A stretch of 64,000 nucleotides of DNA from the NCBI RefSeq assembly GCF_021545845.1, contig NZ_CP088923.1, positions 1,612,001-1,676,000 on the forward strand. The letters are read 5' to 3'. Below are positions 46,577 to 54,880 of the stretch, piece after piece. The notes beneath the pieces were generated by a model. The model made no database searches, was not told where the DNA came from, and was given only the letters and a program-made list of their open reading frames with translations. The position numbers were made by a program, and so were the translations under genes. Within the stretch, counting starts at the first letter, position 1. Each line of letters opens with the position of its first letter. This DNA is from Rhodanobacter thiooxydans (lineage in GTDB: Bacteria; Pseudomonadota; Gammaproteobacteria; Xanthomonadales; Rhodanobacteraceae).

Positions 46577-47026
46577 ATGGAACTCATTCTTCTGCAGAAA
46601 GTCCGCAACCTGGGCAACCTCGGCGACAAGGTCGTGGTGAAGCCGGGCTACGGCCGCAACTACCTGCTGCCGCAGGGCAAGGCCGTGCGCGTCAATGCCG
46701 CCAACCTGGCCGCGTTCGAGCAGCGTCGCGCCGAATACGAGGCGAAGGCCAACACCATGCTGGCCAATGCCGAGTCGCGCAAGGCCAGGCTGGCCGAGGT
46801 CGCGGTGACCATCGCCGCGCACTCCAGCGCCGAAGGCAAGCTGTTCGGCTCGGTCGGCCCGCGTGACATCGCCGAGGCGCTGGCCGCCGCCGGCCACGAA
46901 GTCCACAAGAACGAAGTGATCCTGGGCGAAGGCCCGCTGCGCAACGTCGGCGAGTACGACGTGGTGGTGAACCTGCACGCCGACGTGCAGACCACGGTCA
47001 AGGTGATCGTGGTCGGCGACAAGTAA
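46577..47026 (+). CDS. rplI: 50S ribosomal protein L9
   Basis: A 149-residue protein with the L9 signature [19 protein letters not shown] followed by [16 protein letters not shown], the long connecting helix and a C-terminal domain ([19 protein letters not shown]). It follows rpsR after 158 bp containing a hairpin repeat. A terminator follows. Confidence 0.97.
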   Translation: MELILLQKVRNLGNLGDKVVVKPGYGRNYLLPQGKAVRVNAANLAAFEQRRAEYEAKANTMLANAESRKARLAEVAVTIAAHSSAEGKLFGSVGPRDIAEALAAAGHEVHKNEVILGEGPLRNVGEYDVVVNLHADVQTTVKVIVVGDK

Positions 47027-47053
47027 GCCGTACGCCATCCGCGCGATGGGACC

Positions 47054-47084
47054 AACGGGCGCCGCGAGGCGCCTGTTTGTTTTT
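47054..47084 (+). terminator. Intrinsic terminator after rplI
   Basis: AACGGGCGCC (47054-47063) pairs with GGCGCCTGTT (47068-47077, one G-T pair) around loop GCGA, followed by TGTTTTT. Confidence 0.85.
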
Positions 47085-47092
47085 GGAGGGCC

Positions 47093-47180
47093 GAGATTCG
47101 GGATTGGGGATTGGGGATTCGTTGAAAGCGGATGCCGCAGGTTTGCGCGGGAGTCGCTTGTCCGAATCCCGAATCCCGCA
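47093..47180. repeat. Family C inverted repeat upstream of dnaB
   Basis: GATTCGGGATTGGGGATTGG on the left and CCGAATCCCGAATCCCGC on the right form an imperfect hairpin of the same type as 46425-46515. rplI with its terminator lies between the two copies. Confidence 0.8.
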
Positions 47181-47181
47181 T

Positions 47182-47211
47182 TTATCCCCAGCCGTCCCCA
47201 ACATATCCACA
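47182..47211 (+). promoter_or_regulatory. Two DnaA-box-like 9-mers upstream of dnaB
   Basis: TTATCCCCA (47182-47190) and ATATCCACA (47203-47211) each differ by one base from the DnaA box TTATCCACA. They are 12 bp apart, about 115 bp before the dnaB start. DnaA control of dnaB is a hypothesis. Confidence 0.45.
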
Positions 47212-47325
47212 GGGTTGTTGTATCGAAAGTTGAGACGCCGCCGCGCATCATGGTGTCCGTGGGGTTACCCGCGACCTGTCGGCGCATGGCGCGCCGCTCG
47301 TGGGGCCATTCCCAGAGGTAAGTCG

Positions 47326-48720
47326 ATGTCCTTCGTGCCCGAACGCAAACCCTCGTCGCCCGCCATCGAGGCGCTGCGGGTGCCGCCGCATTCCATCGAT
47401 GCCGAGCAGGCGGTGCTGGGCGGCCTGATGCTGGCGCCGGACGCGCTGGACAAGGTGGCCGACCGCCTCGGTGAGGACGATTTCTACCGCAAGGACCACC
47501 GGCTGATCTGGCGCGCGATCAACGAGCTGGCGAACAAGGGCATGCCGTGCGACGCGGTGACCCTGGGCGACTGGTTCGAGAGCAACGGCCTGGCCGAGAT
47601 GGTCGGCGGCGCCGGCTACCTGATCGAGCTGGCCAACAGCACGCCCAGCGCGGCCAACATCGCCGCCTACGCGGAGATCGTGCGCGAGAAATCGGTGCTG
47701 CGCCAGCTGATCGATGCCGGCACCTCGATCACCGAGGACGGCTACCGGCCCGAGGGCAAGAGCGTGCACGAGGTGCTGGAAAGCGCCGAGCAGCGCGTGT
47801 TCCATATCGCCGAATCCGGCGCACGCGGCAAGAAGGATTCGGTCTCGATGCGCGAGGCGGTGAAGGACGCGTTCCGCCTGCTCACCGAGCGCTACGAGAA
47901 CCGCGGCCAGCTCACCGGCGTGAGCACCGGTTTCACCGACCTGGACAAGCTCACCTCCGGCTTGCAGCCATCGGACCTGATCATCGTCGCGGCGCGCCCC
48001 TCGATGGGCAAGACCGCCTTCGCGCTGAACATCGCCGAGGCCGCCGCGCTGGGCGGCAAGAAGGCGGTGGTGGTGTTCTCGATGGAAATGTCCTCCTCGC
48101 AGCTGGCGTTCCGCCTGATCTCCTCGGTCGGCCGCATCCACCAGCAGCACCTGCGCAACGGCACTCTCGAAGAAGAGGATTGGCCGCGTGTCTCCAACGC
48201 CATCGCGCTGTTGTCCGAGGCGAAGATCTTCATCGACGACACGCCCAGCCTGTCGCCGGTGGAACTGCGTTCGCGCGCGCGCCGGCTGCACCGCGAGCAT
48301 GGCGGGCTGGGCCTGATCGTGATCGACTACCTGCAGCTGATGCAGGTGCCCGGCAACAAGGAGAACCGCGCCACCGAAATATCGGAAATCTCGCGTTCGC
48401 TGAAGGGGTTGGCCAAGGAACTGAACGTGCCGGTGATCGCCCTGTCGCAGCTGAACCGGTCGCTGGAGCAGCGCGCCGACAAGCGCCCGATGATGTCCGA
48501 CCTGCGCGAGTCCGGCGCGATCGAGCAGGACGCCGACGTGATCATGTTCATCTACCGCGACGAGTACTACAACAAGGAATCGCCCGACAAGGGCATCGCC
48601 GAGATCATCATCGGCAAGCAGCGCAATGGCCCCACCGATACCTGCAAGCTGACCTTCCTTGGCCACTACACCCAGTTCGTGAACTACGCGTCGGACTCGT
48701 TCGTCGGCTCGTTCGACTGA
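47326..48720 (+). CDS. dnaB: Replicative DNA helicase DnaB
   Basis: DnaB is the hexameric helicase that unwinds the fork. The 464-residue protein has the N-terminal domain (PPHSIDAEQAVLGGLML), a linker helix, and the RecA-like core with Walker A ARPSMGKTAFALNIAE, LIVIDYLQLMQVPG (Walker B) and SQLNRSLEQRADKRPMMSDL with ESGAIEQDADVIMFIYR. The ATG at 47326 has AGAGGT upstream; earlier starts give a non-conserved leader. The gene order rpsF-rpsR-rplI-dnaB is common in bacteria. Confidence 0.97.
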   Translation: MSFVPERKPSSPAIEALRVPPHSIDAEQAVLGGLMLAPDALDKVADRLGEDDFYRKDHRLIWRAINELANKGMPCDAVTLGDWFESNGLAEMVGGAGYLIELANSTPSAANIAAYAEIVREKSVLRQLIDAGTSITEDGYRPEGKSVHEVLESAEQRVFHIAESGARGKKDSVSMREAVKDAFRLLTERYENRGQLTGVSTGFTDLDKLTSGLQPSDLIIVAARPSMGKTAFALNIAEAAALGGKKAVVVFSMEMSSSQLAFRLISSVGRIHQQHLRNGTLEEEDWPRVSNAIALLSEAKIFIDDTPSLSPVELRSRARRLHREHGGLGLIVIDYLQLMQVPGNKENRATEISEISRSLKGLAKELNVPVIALSQLNRSLEQRADKRPMMSDLRESGAIEQDADVIMFIYRDEYYNKESPDKGIAEIIIGKQRNGPTDTCKLTFLGHYTQFVNYASDSFVGSFD

Positions 48721-48830
48721 GCGCAAGGAAACCACGCGGCGAAAACGGACAGCTTTTCGCGCCGATGCGTCTCGCCGTCTGCGATGATCGCGTGCCAAGC
48801 TCGCCTCTACGTATTCAGCCGGGAACCCGC

Positions 48831-50216
48831 ATGGCCAAGGCCAAGACCGCCTATGTCTGCACCGATTGCGGTGCCGAGCATCCGAAGTGGCAGGGCGCGT
48901 GCGCCGAGTGCGGCGCGTGGAACACGCTCAGCGAGATCGTGCTGGCGCCGGCGTCGGCGGCGAAGCCGTCGGTGGGCGCGCAGCGTTCCAGTTACGCCGG
49001 CGCCGCCGCGGGCGCGCCGCGTATCACGCCGCTGACCGCGGTGGCGCTGACCACCGAGGCCCGCACGCTGACCGGCATCGGTGAGCTGGACCGCGTGCTC
49101 GGCGGCGGCCTGGTGCAGGGCTCGGTGGTGCTGATCGGCGGCGATCCAGGCATCGGCAAGTCGACCCTGCTGCTGCAGATGCTGGGCACGCTGGGCGGGC
49201 AACTGCCCAGCGTCTACGTCACCGGCGAGGAGTCGCTGGCCCAGGTGGCGGCGCGGGCGCAGCGCCTGGGCCTGCCGCTGGAGCCGCTGCAGGCGCTGGC
49301 CGAGACCTGCATCGAACGCATCCTCGAACAGGCGGCGGCGACGCGGCCGCGGGTGCTGGTGGTCGACTCGATCCAGACCATCTGGACCGAACTGCTCACC
49401 GCCGCGCCCGGCTCGGTGTCGCAGGTACGCGAGTCGGCGGCCAAGCTCACCCGCTACGCCAAGGAAACCGGCACCAGCGTGTTCCTGGTCGGCCACGTCA
49501 CCAAGGAAGGCGGCATCGCCGGTCCGCGCGTGCTGGAGCACATGGTCGACGCGGTGCTGTATTTCGAGGGCGAATCCGGTTCGCGCTTCCGCGTGCTGCG
49601 CGCATTCAAGAACCGCTTCGGCGCGGTCAACGAGCTGGGCGTGTTCGCGATGGGCGACAAGGGCCTGCGCGAGGTGCCGAACCCGTCGGCGATCTTCCTG
49701 TCCACGCACGCGGGCCCCACGCCGGGCAGCGCGGTGATGGTCACCCGCGAAGGCACCCGGCCGCTGCTGGTGGAGGTGCAGGCGCTGGTGGACCAGAGCT
49801 CGCTGGGCAACCCGCGCCGGGTCACCCTGGGCCTGGAACAGAACCGGCTGGCGATGCTGTTGGCGGTGCTGCACCGGCACGGTGGCGTGGCGGCCTACGA
49901 CCAGGACGTGTTCGTCAACGTGGTCGGCGGCATCCGCGTGCAGGAGACGGCGGCCGACCTGCCGGTGCTGCTGGCGGTGCTGTCCAGCTTGCGCGACCGG
50001 CCGCTGCCGGAGCACACCATCGCCTTCGGCGAAGTGGGCCTGTCCGGCGAGATCCGCCCGGTGCCGAACGGCGAGGAGCGCTTGAAGGAGGCCGCCCACC
50101 ACGGTTTCCGCCGCGCCATCGTGCCGAAGGCGAACGCACCGAAGAAAGGGCGCGTGGGCGAGATGGAAGTGGTCGGGGTGGAGCGGCTGGGCGAGGCGAT
50201 CGACGCCTGCCGCTGA
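48831..50216 (+). CDS. radA: DNA repair protein RadA
   Basis: RadA is a RecA-related branch-migration helicase in recombination. The 461-residue protein begins MAKAKTAYVCTDCGAEHPKW with a C4 zinc finger (CTDCG...CAECG), then Walker A GGDPGIGKSTLLLQML, the RadA-specific KNRFGAVNELGVF, and a C-terminal Lon-protease-like domain (VGGIRVQETAADLPVLLAVL). It follows dnaB after 110 bp in the same direction. Confidence 0.96.
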   Translation: MAKAKTAYVCTDCGAEHPKWQGACAECGAWNTLSEIVLAPASAAKPSVGAQRSSYAGAAAGAPRITPLTAVALTTEARTLTGIGELDRVLGGGLVQGSVVLIGGDPGIGKSTLLLQMLGTLGGQLPSVYVTGEESLAQVAARAQRLGLPLEPLQALAETCIERILEQAAATRPRVLVVDSIQTIWTELLTAAPGSVSQVRESAAKLTRYAKETGTSVFLVGHVTKEGGIAGPRVLEHMVDAVLYFEGESGSRFRVLRAFKNRFGAVNELGVFAMGDKGLREVPNPSAIFLSTHAGPTPGSAVMVTREGTRPLLVEVQALVDQSSLGNPRRVTLGLEQNRLAMLLAVLHRHGGVAAYDQDVFVNVVGGIRVQETAADLPVLLAVLSSLRDRPLPEHTIAFGEVGLSGEIRPVPNGEERLKEAAHHGFRRAIVPKANAPKKGRVGEMEVVGVERLGEAIDACR

Positions 50217-50248
50217 GCGGCCCAGCGACTGACGGCCGGCGTGCGTGC

Positions 50249-51049
50249 TCAGGGCACCGTGCGGTGCAGGATCAGCTCCAGCACGAATTTCGAGCCGAAG
50301 AATGCCAGCACCAGCACCGCCATGCCGATCAGGGTCAGGTTGACTGCGCGGGTGCCGCGCCAGCCATGCCGCCAGCGGCCGTACAGCAGCACGCCGAACA
50401 CCAGCCAGGCGCCGATCGACAGCACGGTCTTGTGCGCCAGGTGCTGGCCGAACAGGTTGTCGACGAACAGCACGCCGGTGAGCAGGGTCAGCGTGAGCAG
50501 CACGAAGCCGGCGCTGATCAGACGGAACAGCAGGGTTTCGGTCAGCGTCAGCGGCGGCAGCGCGCGCAGCCAGCGGCCGAGCTGGCGATGGCGCAGGGCG
50601 CGCTCCTGCAGCGCCAGCATGATCGCCAGCACGGCGGCGATCGACAGCACGCCGAACGCGAGCAGCGCCACCGTCACGTGCAGCTTGATCTGCCAGTCCA
50701 TTGGCTGCGGCAGGGTGGGCGGCGCCAGGAAGCTGTCCAGCGCGAGCAGCGCGGCGGTCAGCGGAAACACGATCACGCCGAGCGCGGCGACCGGGCGCGA
50801 GACGTTCACCAGCAGGGTCAGCGCCGAGACGACGAATGCGACCAGCGACAGCGCGGCGAAGAAGTGCAGGTCCAGCGCGCCGCGATGCATGCCGAGCAGG
50901 ATGCCGGCGTGGATCAGCACCGCGGCGCCGGCCAGTGCCAGCGCCAGCCGGTTCAGCGGCTGGCCGCCGCCCAGCAGCGGGCGCGCCAGCCCGGCGGCGG
51001 CAGCGAGGTAGAGCGCGATGGCGAACAGGGCCAGAACGTGGATGGTCAT
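50249..51049 (-). CDS. ypjD: Inner membrane cytochrome-c-assembly-like protein (YpjD, CcsA/HemX family)
   Basis: A 266-residue protein with about eight membrane helices, for example LIHAGILLGMHRGALDLHFF and LHVTVALLAFGVLSIAAVLA. Conserved histidines in the helices and HLAHKTVLSIGAWLVFG are typical of the CcsA/HemX-type cytochrome-c assembly family. In E. coli ypjD also lies next to ffh. The ATG at 51049 gives MTIHVLALFAIAL. It is divergent from ffh, about 96 bp apart. Role in haem handling is inferred from the family. Confidence 0.87.
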   Translation of the reverse strand: MTIHVLALFAIALYLAAAAGLARPLLGGGQPLNRLALALAGAAVLIHAGILLGMHRGALDLHFFAALSLVAFVVSALTLLVNVSRPVAALGVIVFPLTAALLALDSFLAPPTLPQPMDWQIKLHVTVALLAFGVLSIAAVLAIMLALQERALRHRQLGRWLRALPPLTLTETLLFRLISAGFVLLTLTLLTGVLFVDNLFGQHLAHKTVLSIGAWLVFGVLLYGRWRHGWRGTRAVNLTLIGMAVLVLAFFGSKFVLELILHRTVP

Positions 51050-51110
51050 TGCCGGGCAGTGTCGCACAGGGTCGTGCCGGCTTGCATGCGGAGTGGGGCG
51101 ATCCGTCCGC

Positions 51111-51116
51111 TATAAT
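51111..51116 (+). promoter_or_regulatory. -10 box of ffh
   Basis: A perfect TATAAT stands 30 bp before the ffh ATG. No matching TTGACA was seen at 16-18 bp spacing; TTGCAT at 51082 is 23 bp away. Confidence 0.5.
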
Positions 51117-51145
51117 CGGCTGCTTTCCCGTTTGCCGGTCCCGTC

Positions 51146-52525
51146 ATGTTCGAGTCGCTCAGCCAACGCCTTGCCACCACCGTCAACCGCCTGCGCGGCC
51201 GCGGCCGGCTGACCGAAGAGAACATCCGCGAAGCCCTGCGTGAGGTGCGCATTGCGCTGCTGGAAGCCGACGTGGCGCTGCCGGTGGTGCAGGCGCTGAT
51301 CCAGCGGATCAAGGTGCGCGCGGTCGGCCAGGACGTGATCAAGAGCCTGTCGCCGAGCCAGGCGCTGATCAAGGTGGTCAGCGACGAGCTGACCGTGGTG
51401 ATGGGTACCGCCAACACCGAACTGAACCTGGCCCAGCAGCCGCCGGCGGTGGTGCTGATGGCGGGCCTGCAGGGCGCCGGCAAGACCACTACGGTGGCCA
51501 AGCTGGCGCGGCTGCTGACCGAGCGCAAGAAGAAAAAGGTGATGGTGGTGAGCTGCGACGTCTACCGTCCGGCCGCGATCGAGCAGCTGCGCACGCTGGC
51601 CGAGCAGGTCGGGGTGAAGTTCTTCCCGTCCGCGACGGGCCAGGATCCGGTGCAGATCGCGAAGGACGCCATCGCCGCCGCGCGGCGCGAGGTGGTCGAC
51701 GTGCTGCTGGTCGACACCGCCGGCCGCCTGCACGTGGACGAGACGATGATGGCCGAGATCAAGGCGCTGCATGCCGCGATCACGCCGATCGAAACCCTGT
51801 TCGTGGTCGACTCGATGACCGGCCAGGACGCCGCCAACACCGCCAAGGCATTCAACGAGGCGCTGCCGCTGACCGGCGTGATCCTCACCAAGACCGACGG
51901 CGATGCCCGCGGCGGCGCGGCACTGTCGGTGCGCTACGTCACCGGCAAGCCGATCAAGTTCCTCGGCGCCGGCGAGAAGACCGACGCACTGGAGCCGTTC
52001 CATCCGGACCGGCTGGCCCAGCGCATCCTCGGCATGGGCGACGTGCTGAGCCTGGTCGAGGAGGTCGAGCGCAAGGTCGACCAGGACAAGGCGCAGAAGC
52101 TGGCCCAGAAGGTGATGAAGGGCAAGCGCTTCGACCTGAACGACATGAGGGACCAACTGGAGCAGATGGGCAACATGGGCGGCCTGGCCGGCCTGATGGA
52201 CAAGCTGCCGGGCGTGTCCAGCCTGCCGGACAGCGTCAAGTCCAAGGTCAACGACGGCGAGATGAGGCGAATGATCGCGATCATCGGCTCGATGACGAAG
52301 AAGGAACGTCGCCACCCGGATCTGCTGAACGGCTCGCGCCGCGCGCGCGTGGCGCGTGGTTCGGGTACCCAGCCGGCCGACGTCAACCGCCTGCTGAAGC
52401 AGTACATGCAGATGGAAAAGATGATGTCCAAGCTGTCCAAGGGTGGCAGCAAGGGCCTGCTGCGGCAGATGCGCGGCGCCATGAAGGGCATGGGCGGCAT
52501 GGGTGGGCTGCCGCCGCTGCGCTGA
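51146..52525 (+). CDS. ffh: Signal recognition particle protein Ffh
   Basis: Ffh is the GTPase that binds signal peptides and 4.5S RNA and delivers ribosomes to FtsY. The 459-residue protein has the N domain ([18 protein letters not shown]), G1 [39 protein letters not shown] and the methionine-rich M domain ([27 protein letters not shown]). Conserved neighbours are ypjD upstream and rpsP-rimM-trmD-rplS downstream. Confidence 0.97.
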   Translation: MFESLSQRLATTVNRLRGRGRLTEENIREALREVRIALLEADVALPVVQALIQRIKVRAVGQDVIKSLSPSQALIKVVSDELTVVMGTANTELNLAQQPPAVVLMAGLQGAGKTTTVAKLARLLTERKKKKVMVVSCDVYRPAAIEQLRTLAEQVGVKFFPSATGQDPVQIAKDAIAAARREVVDVLLVDTAGRLHVDETMMAEIKALHAAITPIETLFVVDSMTGQDAANTAKAFNEALPLTGVILTKTDGDARGGAALSVRYVTGKPIKFLGAGEKTDALEPFHPDRLAQRILGMGDVLSLVEEVERKVDQDKAQKLAQKVMKGKRFDLNDMRDQLEQMGNMGGLAGLMDKLPGVSSLPDSVKSKVNDGEMRRMIAIIGSMTKKERRHPDLLNGSRRARVARGSGTQPADVNRLLKQYMQMEKMMSKLSKGGSKGLLRQMRGAMKGMGGMGGLPPLR

Positions 52526-52547
52526 GGAACCCCTACCCGAAGCCGAC

Positions 52548-52654
52548 CGTCATTCCCGCGAGGCGCTTTTCAACGGCCGAAGGGCCGGTCAAGCGGGAAC
52601 CCATTTTGACTTTTGCGGCCAGAGCAAGATGGATTCCCGCTCTCGCGGGAATGA
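52548..52654. repeat. Family D inverted repeat between ffh and rpsP
   Basis: CGTCATTCCCGCG on the left and CGCGGGAATGA on the right, with internal GGGAACCC and GGATTCCCGC units, make a long imperfect hairpin. A related element lies at 58798-58905 after efp. Confidence 0.8.
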
Positions 52655-52708
52655 TTCCGGTGCGGGGCTGTCATGTCGCGAAAGCCTTCCCTTTTCCCGA
52701 AAATCCGC

Positions 52709-52714
52709 TAAAAT
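52709..52714 (+). promoter_or_regulatory. -10 box of the rpsP operon
   Basis: TAAAAT in CCGCTAAAATGCCCCG, about 65 bp upstream of rpsP and just after the family D repeat. No convincing -35 hexamer. Confidence 0.4.
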
Positions 52715-52778
52715 GCCCCGTTTCCCGCGCACGACTCTCGTGCGCCTGCCGCTGATTCGGCAATTCTGGAGTTCTACC

Positions 52779-53033
52779 ATGGTCAAGATTCGTCTTTCGC
52801 GCGGTGGCGCCAAGGGCCGTCCGTTCTACCACGTCGTCGTGACCGACCAGCGCAACAAGCGCGACGGCCGCAATATCGAGAACGTGGGCTTCTACAACCC
52901 GGTCGCGGCGGGCAAGGACAAGCGCCTTGAGCTGAACGTCGCGCGCGTGCAGGAGTGGGTCGGCAAGGGCGCCCAGCTGACCGACAAGGTCGCCGCCCTG
53001 GTCAAGGAAGCCGGCAAGCAGCAGGCTGCCTGA
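52779..53033 (+). CDS. rpsP: 30S ribosomal protein S16
   Basis: The 84-residue protein starts [20 protein letters not shown] and contains [16 protein letters not shown], the family signature. It is the first gene of rpsP-rimM-trmD-rplS; a gap of two bases separates it from rimM. Confidence 0.97.
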   Translation: MVKIRLSRGGAKGRPFYHVVVTDQRNKRDGRNIENVGFYNPVAAGKDKRLELNVARVQEWVGKGAQLTDKVAALVKEAGKQQAA

Positions 53034-53035
53034 GT

Positions 53036-53551
53036 ATGACTGCAGCCGGTCGGCGCGTCCTGATCGGGCGCATCGTCGGACTGTATGGCGTGCAGGGCTG
53101 GCTCAAGATCGAATCCTGGGCCGAGCCGCGCATGCGGATCTTCGACTACCAGCCGTGGCTGCTCGGTGCAGCGCCCGGCACGGAGACGCAGGTCAGCGAA
53201 GTGAAGGGTCGCACGCAGGGCAAGGGGCTGGTGGCCCATCTGCCTGGGGTGGACGACCGGGAGCAGGCAGCGGCGCTGGTCGGTACCGACATCCATGTCG
53301 CCCGCGAGCAGCTGCCGCCTCCTGCGGAAGGCGAGTATTACTGGGTCGATCTCGAGGGACTTGAGGTCGTCACCACGGAAGGCGTGAAGCTGGGGCGGGT
53401 CAGTCACCTGTTCGCCACCGGCGCCAATGACGTGGTGGTGGTGAGGGACGGCGAGCGCGAGCGGCTGGTTCCCTTCGTCCAGGGTTCGTATGTGCGTTCG
53501 GTGGATCTGTCCGCAGGGCGCATGGTGGTGGACTGGGATCCCGAATTCTGA
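53036..53551 (+). CDS. rimM: Ribosome maturation factor RimM
   Basis: RimM binds S19 and assists 30S head assembly. The 171-residue protein has the N-terminal barrel ([20 protein letters not shown]) and a C-terminal PRC barrel ([35 protein letters not shown]). The ATG at 53036 lies two bases after the rpsP stop. Confidence 0.95.
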   Translation: MTAAGRRVLIGRIVGLYGVQGWLKIESWAEPRMRIFDYQPWLLGAAPGTETQVSEVKGRTQGKGLVAHLPGVDDREQAAALVGTDIHVAREQLPPPAEGEYYWVDLEGLEVVTTEGVKLGRVSHLFATGANDVVVVRDGERERLVPFVQGSYVRSVDLSAGRMVVDWDPEF

Positions 53552-53570
53552 AAGCTGGAGTTTGAGGCCC

Positions 53571-54344
53571 ATGCGCATCGATGTCGTCAGCCTGTTTCCC
53601 GACTTCGTGCGCCAGTGCGCCGCGGTCGGTGTGGTGGGACGCGCGCAGCAGCGCGAGCTGCTGCAGGTGGAAACCTGGAACCCGCGCGACTACGCCACCG
53701 ACCGGCATCGCAGCGTGGACAGCAGCTCGTATGGCGGCGGTCCCGGGATGGTGATGATGATCGAGCCGTTGCGCACGACCCTGGCGGCCATGCGTGCGGC
53801 GGCACCGGAACCGGTGCATCTGGTTTATCTCAGTCCGCAGGGAGCGCGGCTGACGCAGGGCAGGGTGGAAGCGCTGGCGAAAATGCCGCGCGTCGCCTTG
53901 CTCTGCGGGCGTTATGAAGGTGTGGACGAGCGTCTGCTGGCGCACGAGGTCGACGAGGAGCTTTCCATCGGCGATTATGTGCTGTCCGGCGGCGAGCTCG
54001 CCGCCGCGGTGGTCATCGACGCGGTGGGGCGCTTGCAGGATGGCGCGTTGAACGATGCGCAGTCGGCCGAGCAGGATTCATTCTCGGATGGCCTGCTGGA
54101 TTGTCCGCACTATGCAAAACCGGTGCACGATGCGCTGGGTTCCGTGCCGGAGGTGCTGCTGTCCGGCGACCATGCGGCGATTGCCCGCTGGCGCCTGAAG
54201 CAGTCGCTGGGACGGACCTGGTTGCGGCGGCCCGACTTGTTGTCACAGCGGGGGCTGGATGCGCCATCCCGGGCCCTGCTGGATGAATTCCGCCGTGAAC
54301 ACGCCTCGCGAAGGCCGACACGGCAAGACGATGCGACCGGTTGA
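53571..54344 (+). CDS. trmD: tRNA (guanine-37-N1)-methyltransferase
   Basis: TrmD makes m1G37, which prevents +1 frameshifting. This SPOUT enzyme has 257 residues. The trefoil knot motifs are [27 protein letters not shown] and [35 protein letters not shown] is the conserved loop. It stands between rimM (19 bp) and rplS (45 bp). Confidence 0.97.
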   Translation: MRIDVVSLFPDFVRQCAAVGVVGRAQQRELLQVETWNPRDYATDRHRSVDSSSYGGGPGMVMMIEPLRTTLAAMRAAAPEPVHLVYLSPQGARLTQGRVEALAKMPRVALLCGRYEGVDERLLAHEVDEELSIGDYVLSGGELAAAVVIDAVGRLQDGALNDAQSAEQDSFSDGLLDCPHYAKPVHDALGSVPEVLLSGDHAAIARWRLKQSLGRTWLRRPDLLSQRGLDAPSRALLDEFRREHASRRPTRQDDATG

Positions 54345-54389
54345 CGGTCGCAGCCATTGATATCGCAAACGTGAACCGACAGGTGCGCC

Positions 54390-54782
54390 ATGAACAAGAT
54401 CATTGAACAGTTCGAATCCGAGCAGATCACCCGCCAGCTGCCGGAATTCAACCCCGGCGACACCGTGGTGGTCAACGTCAAGGTGAAGGAAGGCAACCGC
54501 GAGCGTGTGCAGGCGTTCGAGGGCATCGTCATCGCCCGGCGCAGCCGCGGCCTGCATTCGGCCTTCACCGTGCGCAAGATCTCGCACGGCACCGGCGTGG
54601 AGCGCGTGTTCCAGGCGCACAGCCCGGCCATCGACTCGGTGACGGTGAAGCGCCGGGGCAAGGTGCGCGGCGCCAAGCTGTACTACCTGCGTGGTCTGGA
54701 AGGCAAGGCTGCTCGCATCAAGGAAGACGTCGCCGCCGCTGCCGCCGCCAAGGCCAACGCGAAGGCTGCTGCTGCCGAGTAA
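54390..54782 (+). CDS. rplS: 50S ribosomal protein L19
   Basis: The 130-residue protein has the L19 signature ([36 protein letters not shown] and [15 protein letters not shown]) and an Ala/Lys-rich C-terminal tail of about 18 residues beyond the usual end. A strong terminator follows. Confidence 0.97.
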   Translation: MNKIIEQFESEQITRQLPEFNPGDTVVVNVKVKEGNRERVQAFEGIVIARRSRGLHSAFTVRKISHGTGVERVFQAHSPAIDSVTVKRRGKVRGAKLYYLRGLEGKAARIKEDVAAAAAAKANAKAAAAE

Positions 54783-54810
54783 TTCGCCCGGCGATCGCCG
54801 TGGCATGAAA

Positions 54811-54838
54811 AACCCGCGGAGCGATCCGCGGGTTTTTT
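54811..54838 (+). terminator. Intrinsic terminator of the rpsP-rplS operon
   Basis: AACCCGCGGA (54811-54820) and TCCGCGGGTT (54825-54834) form a perfect 10-bp stem with loop GCGA, followed by TTTT. Confidence 0.93.
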
Positions 54839-54880
54839 CGTGCTTCCGGGGCGGCTGGCGGCGCGCTTTGCCGCAGGCCG

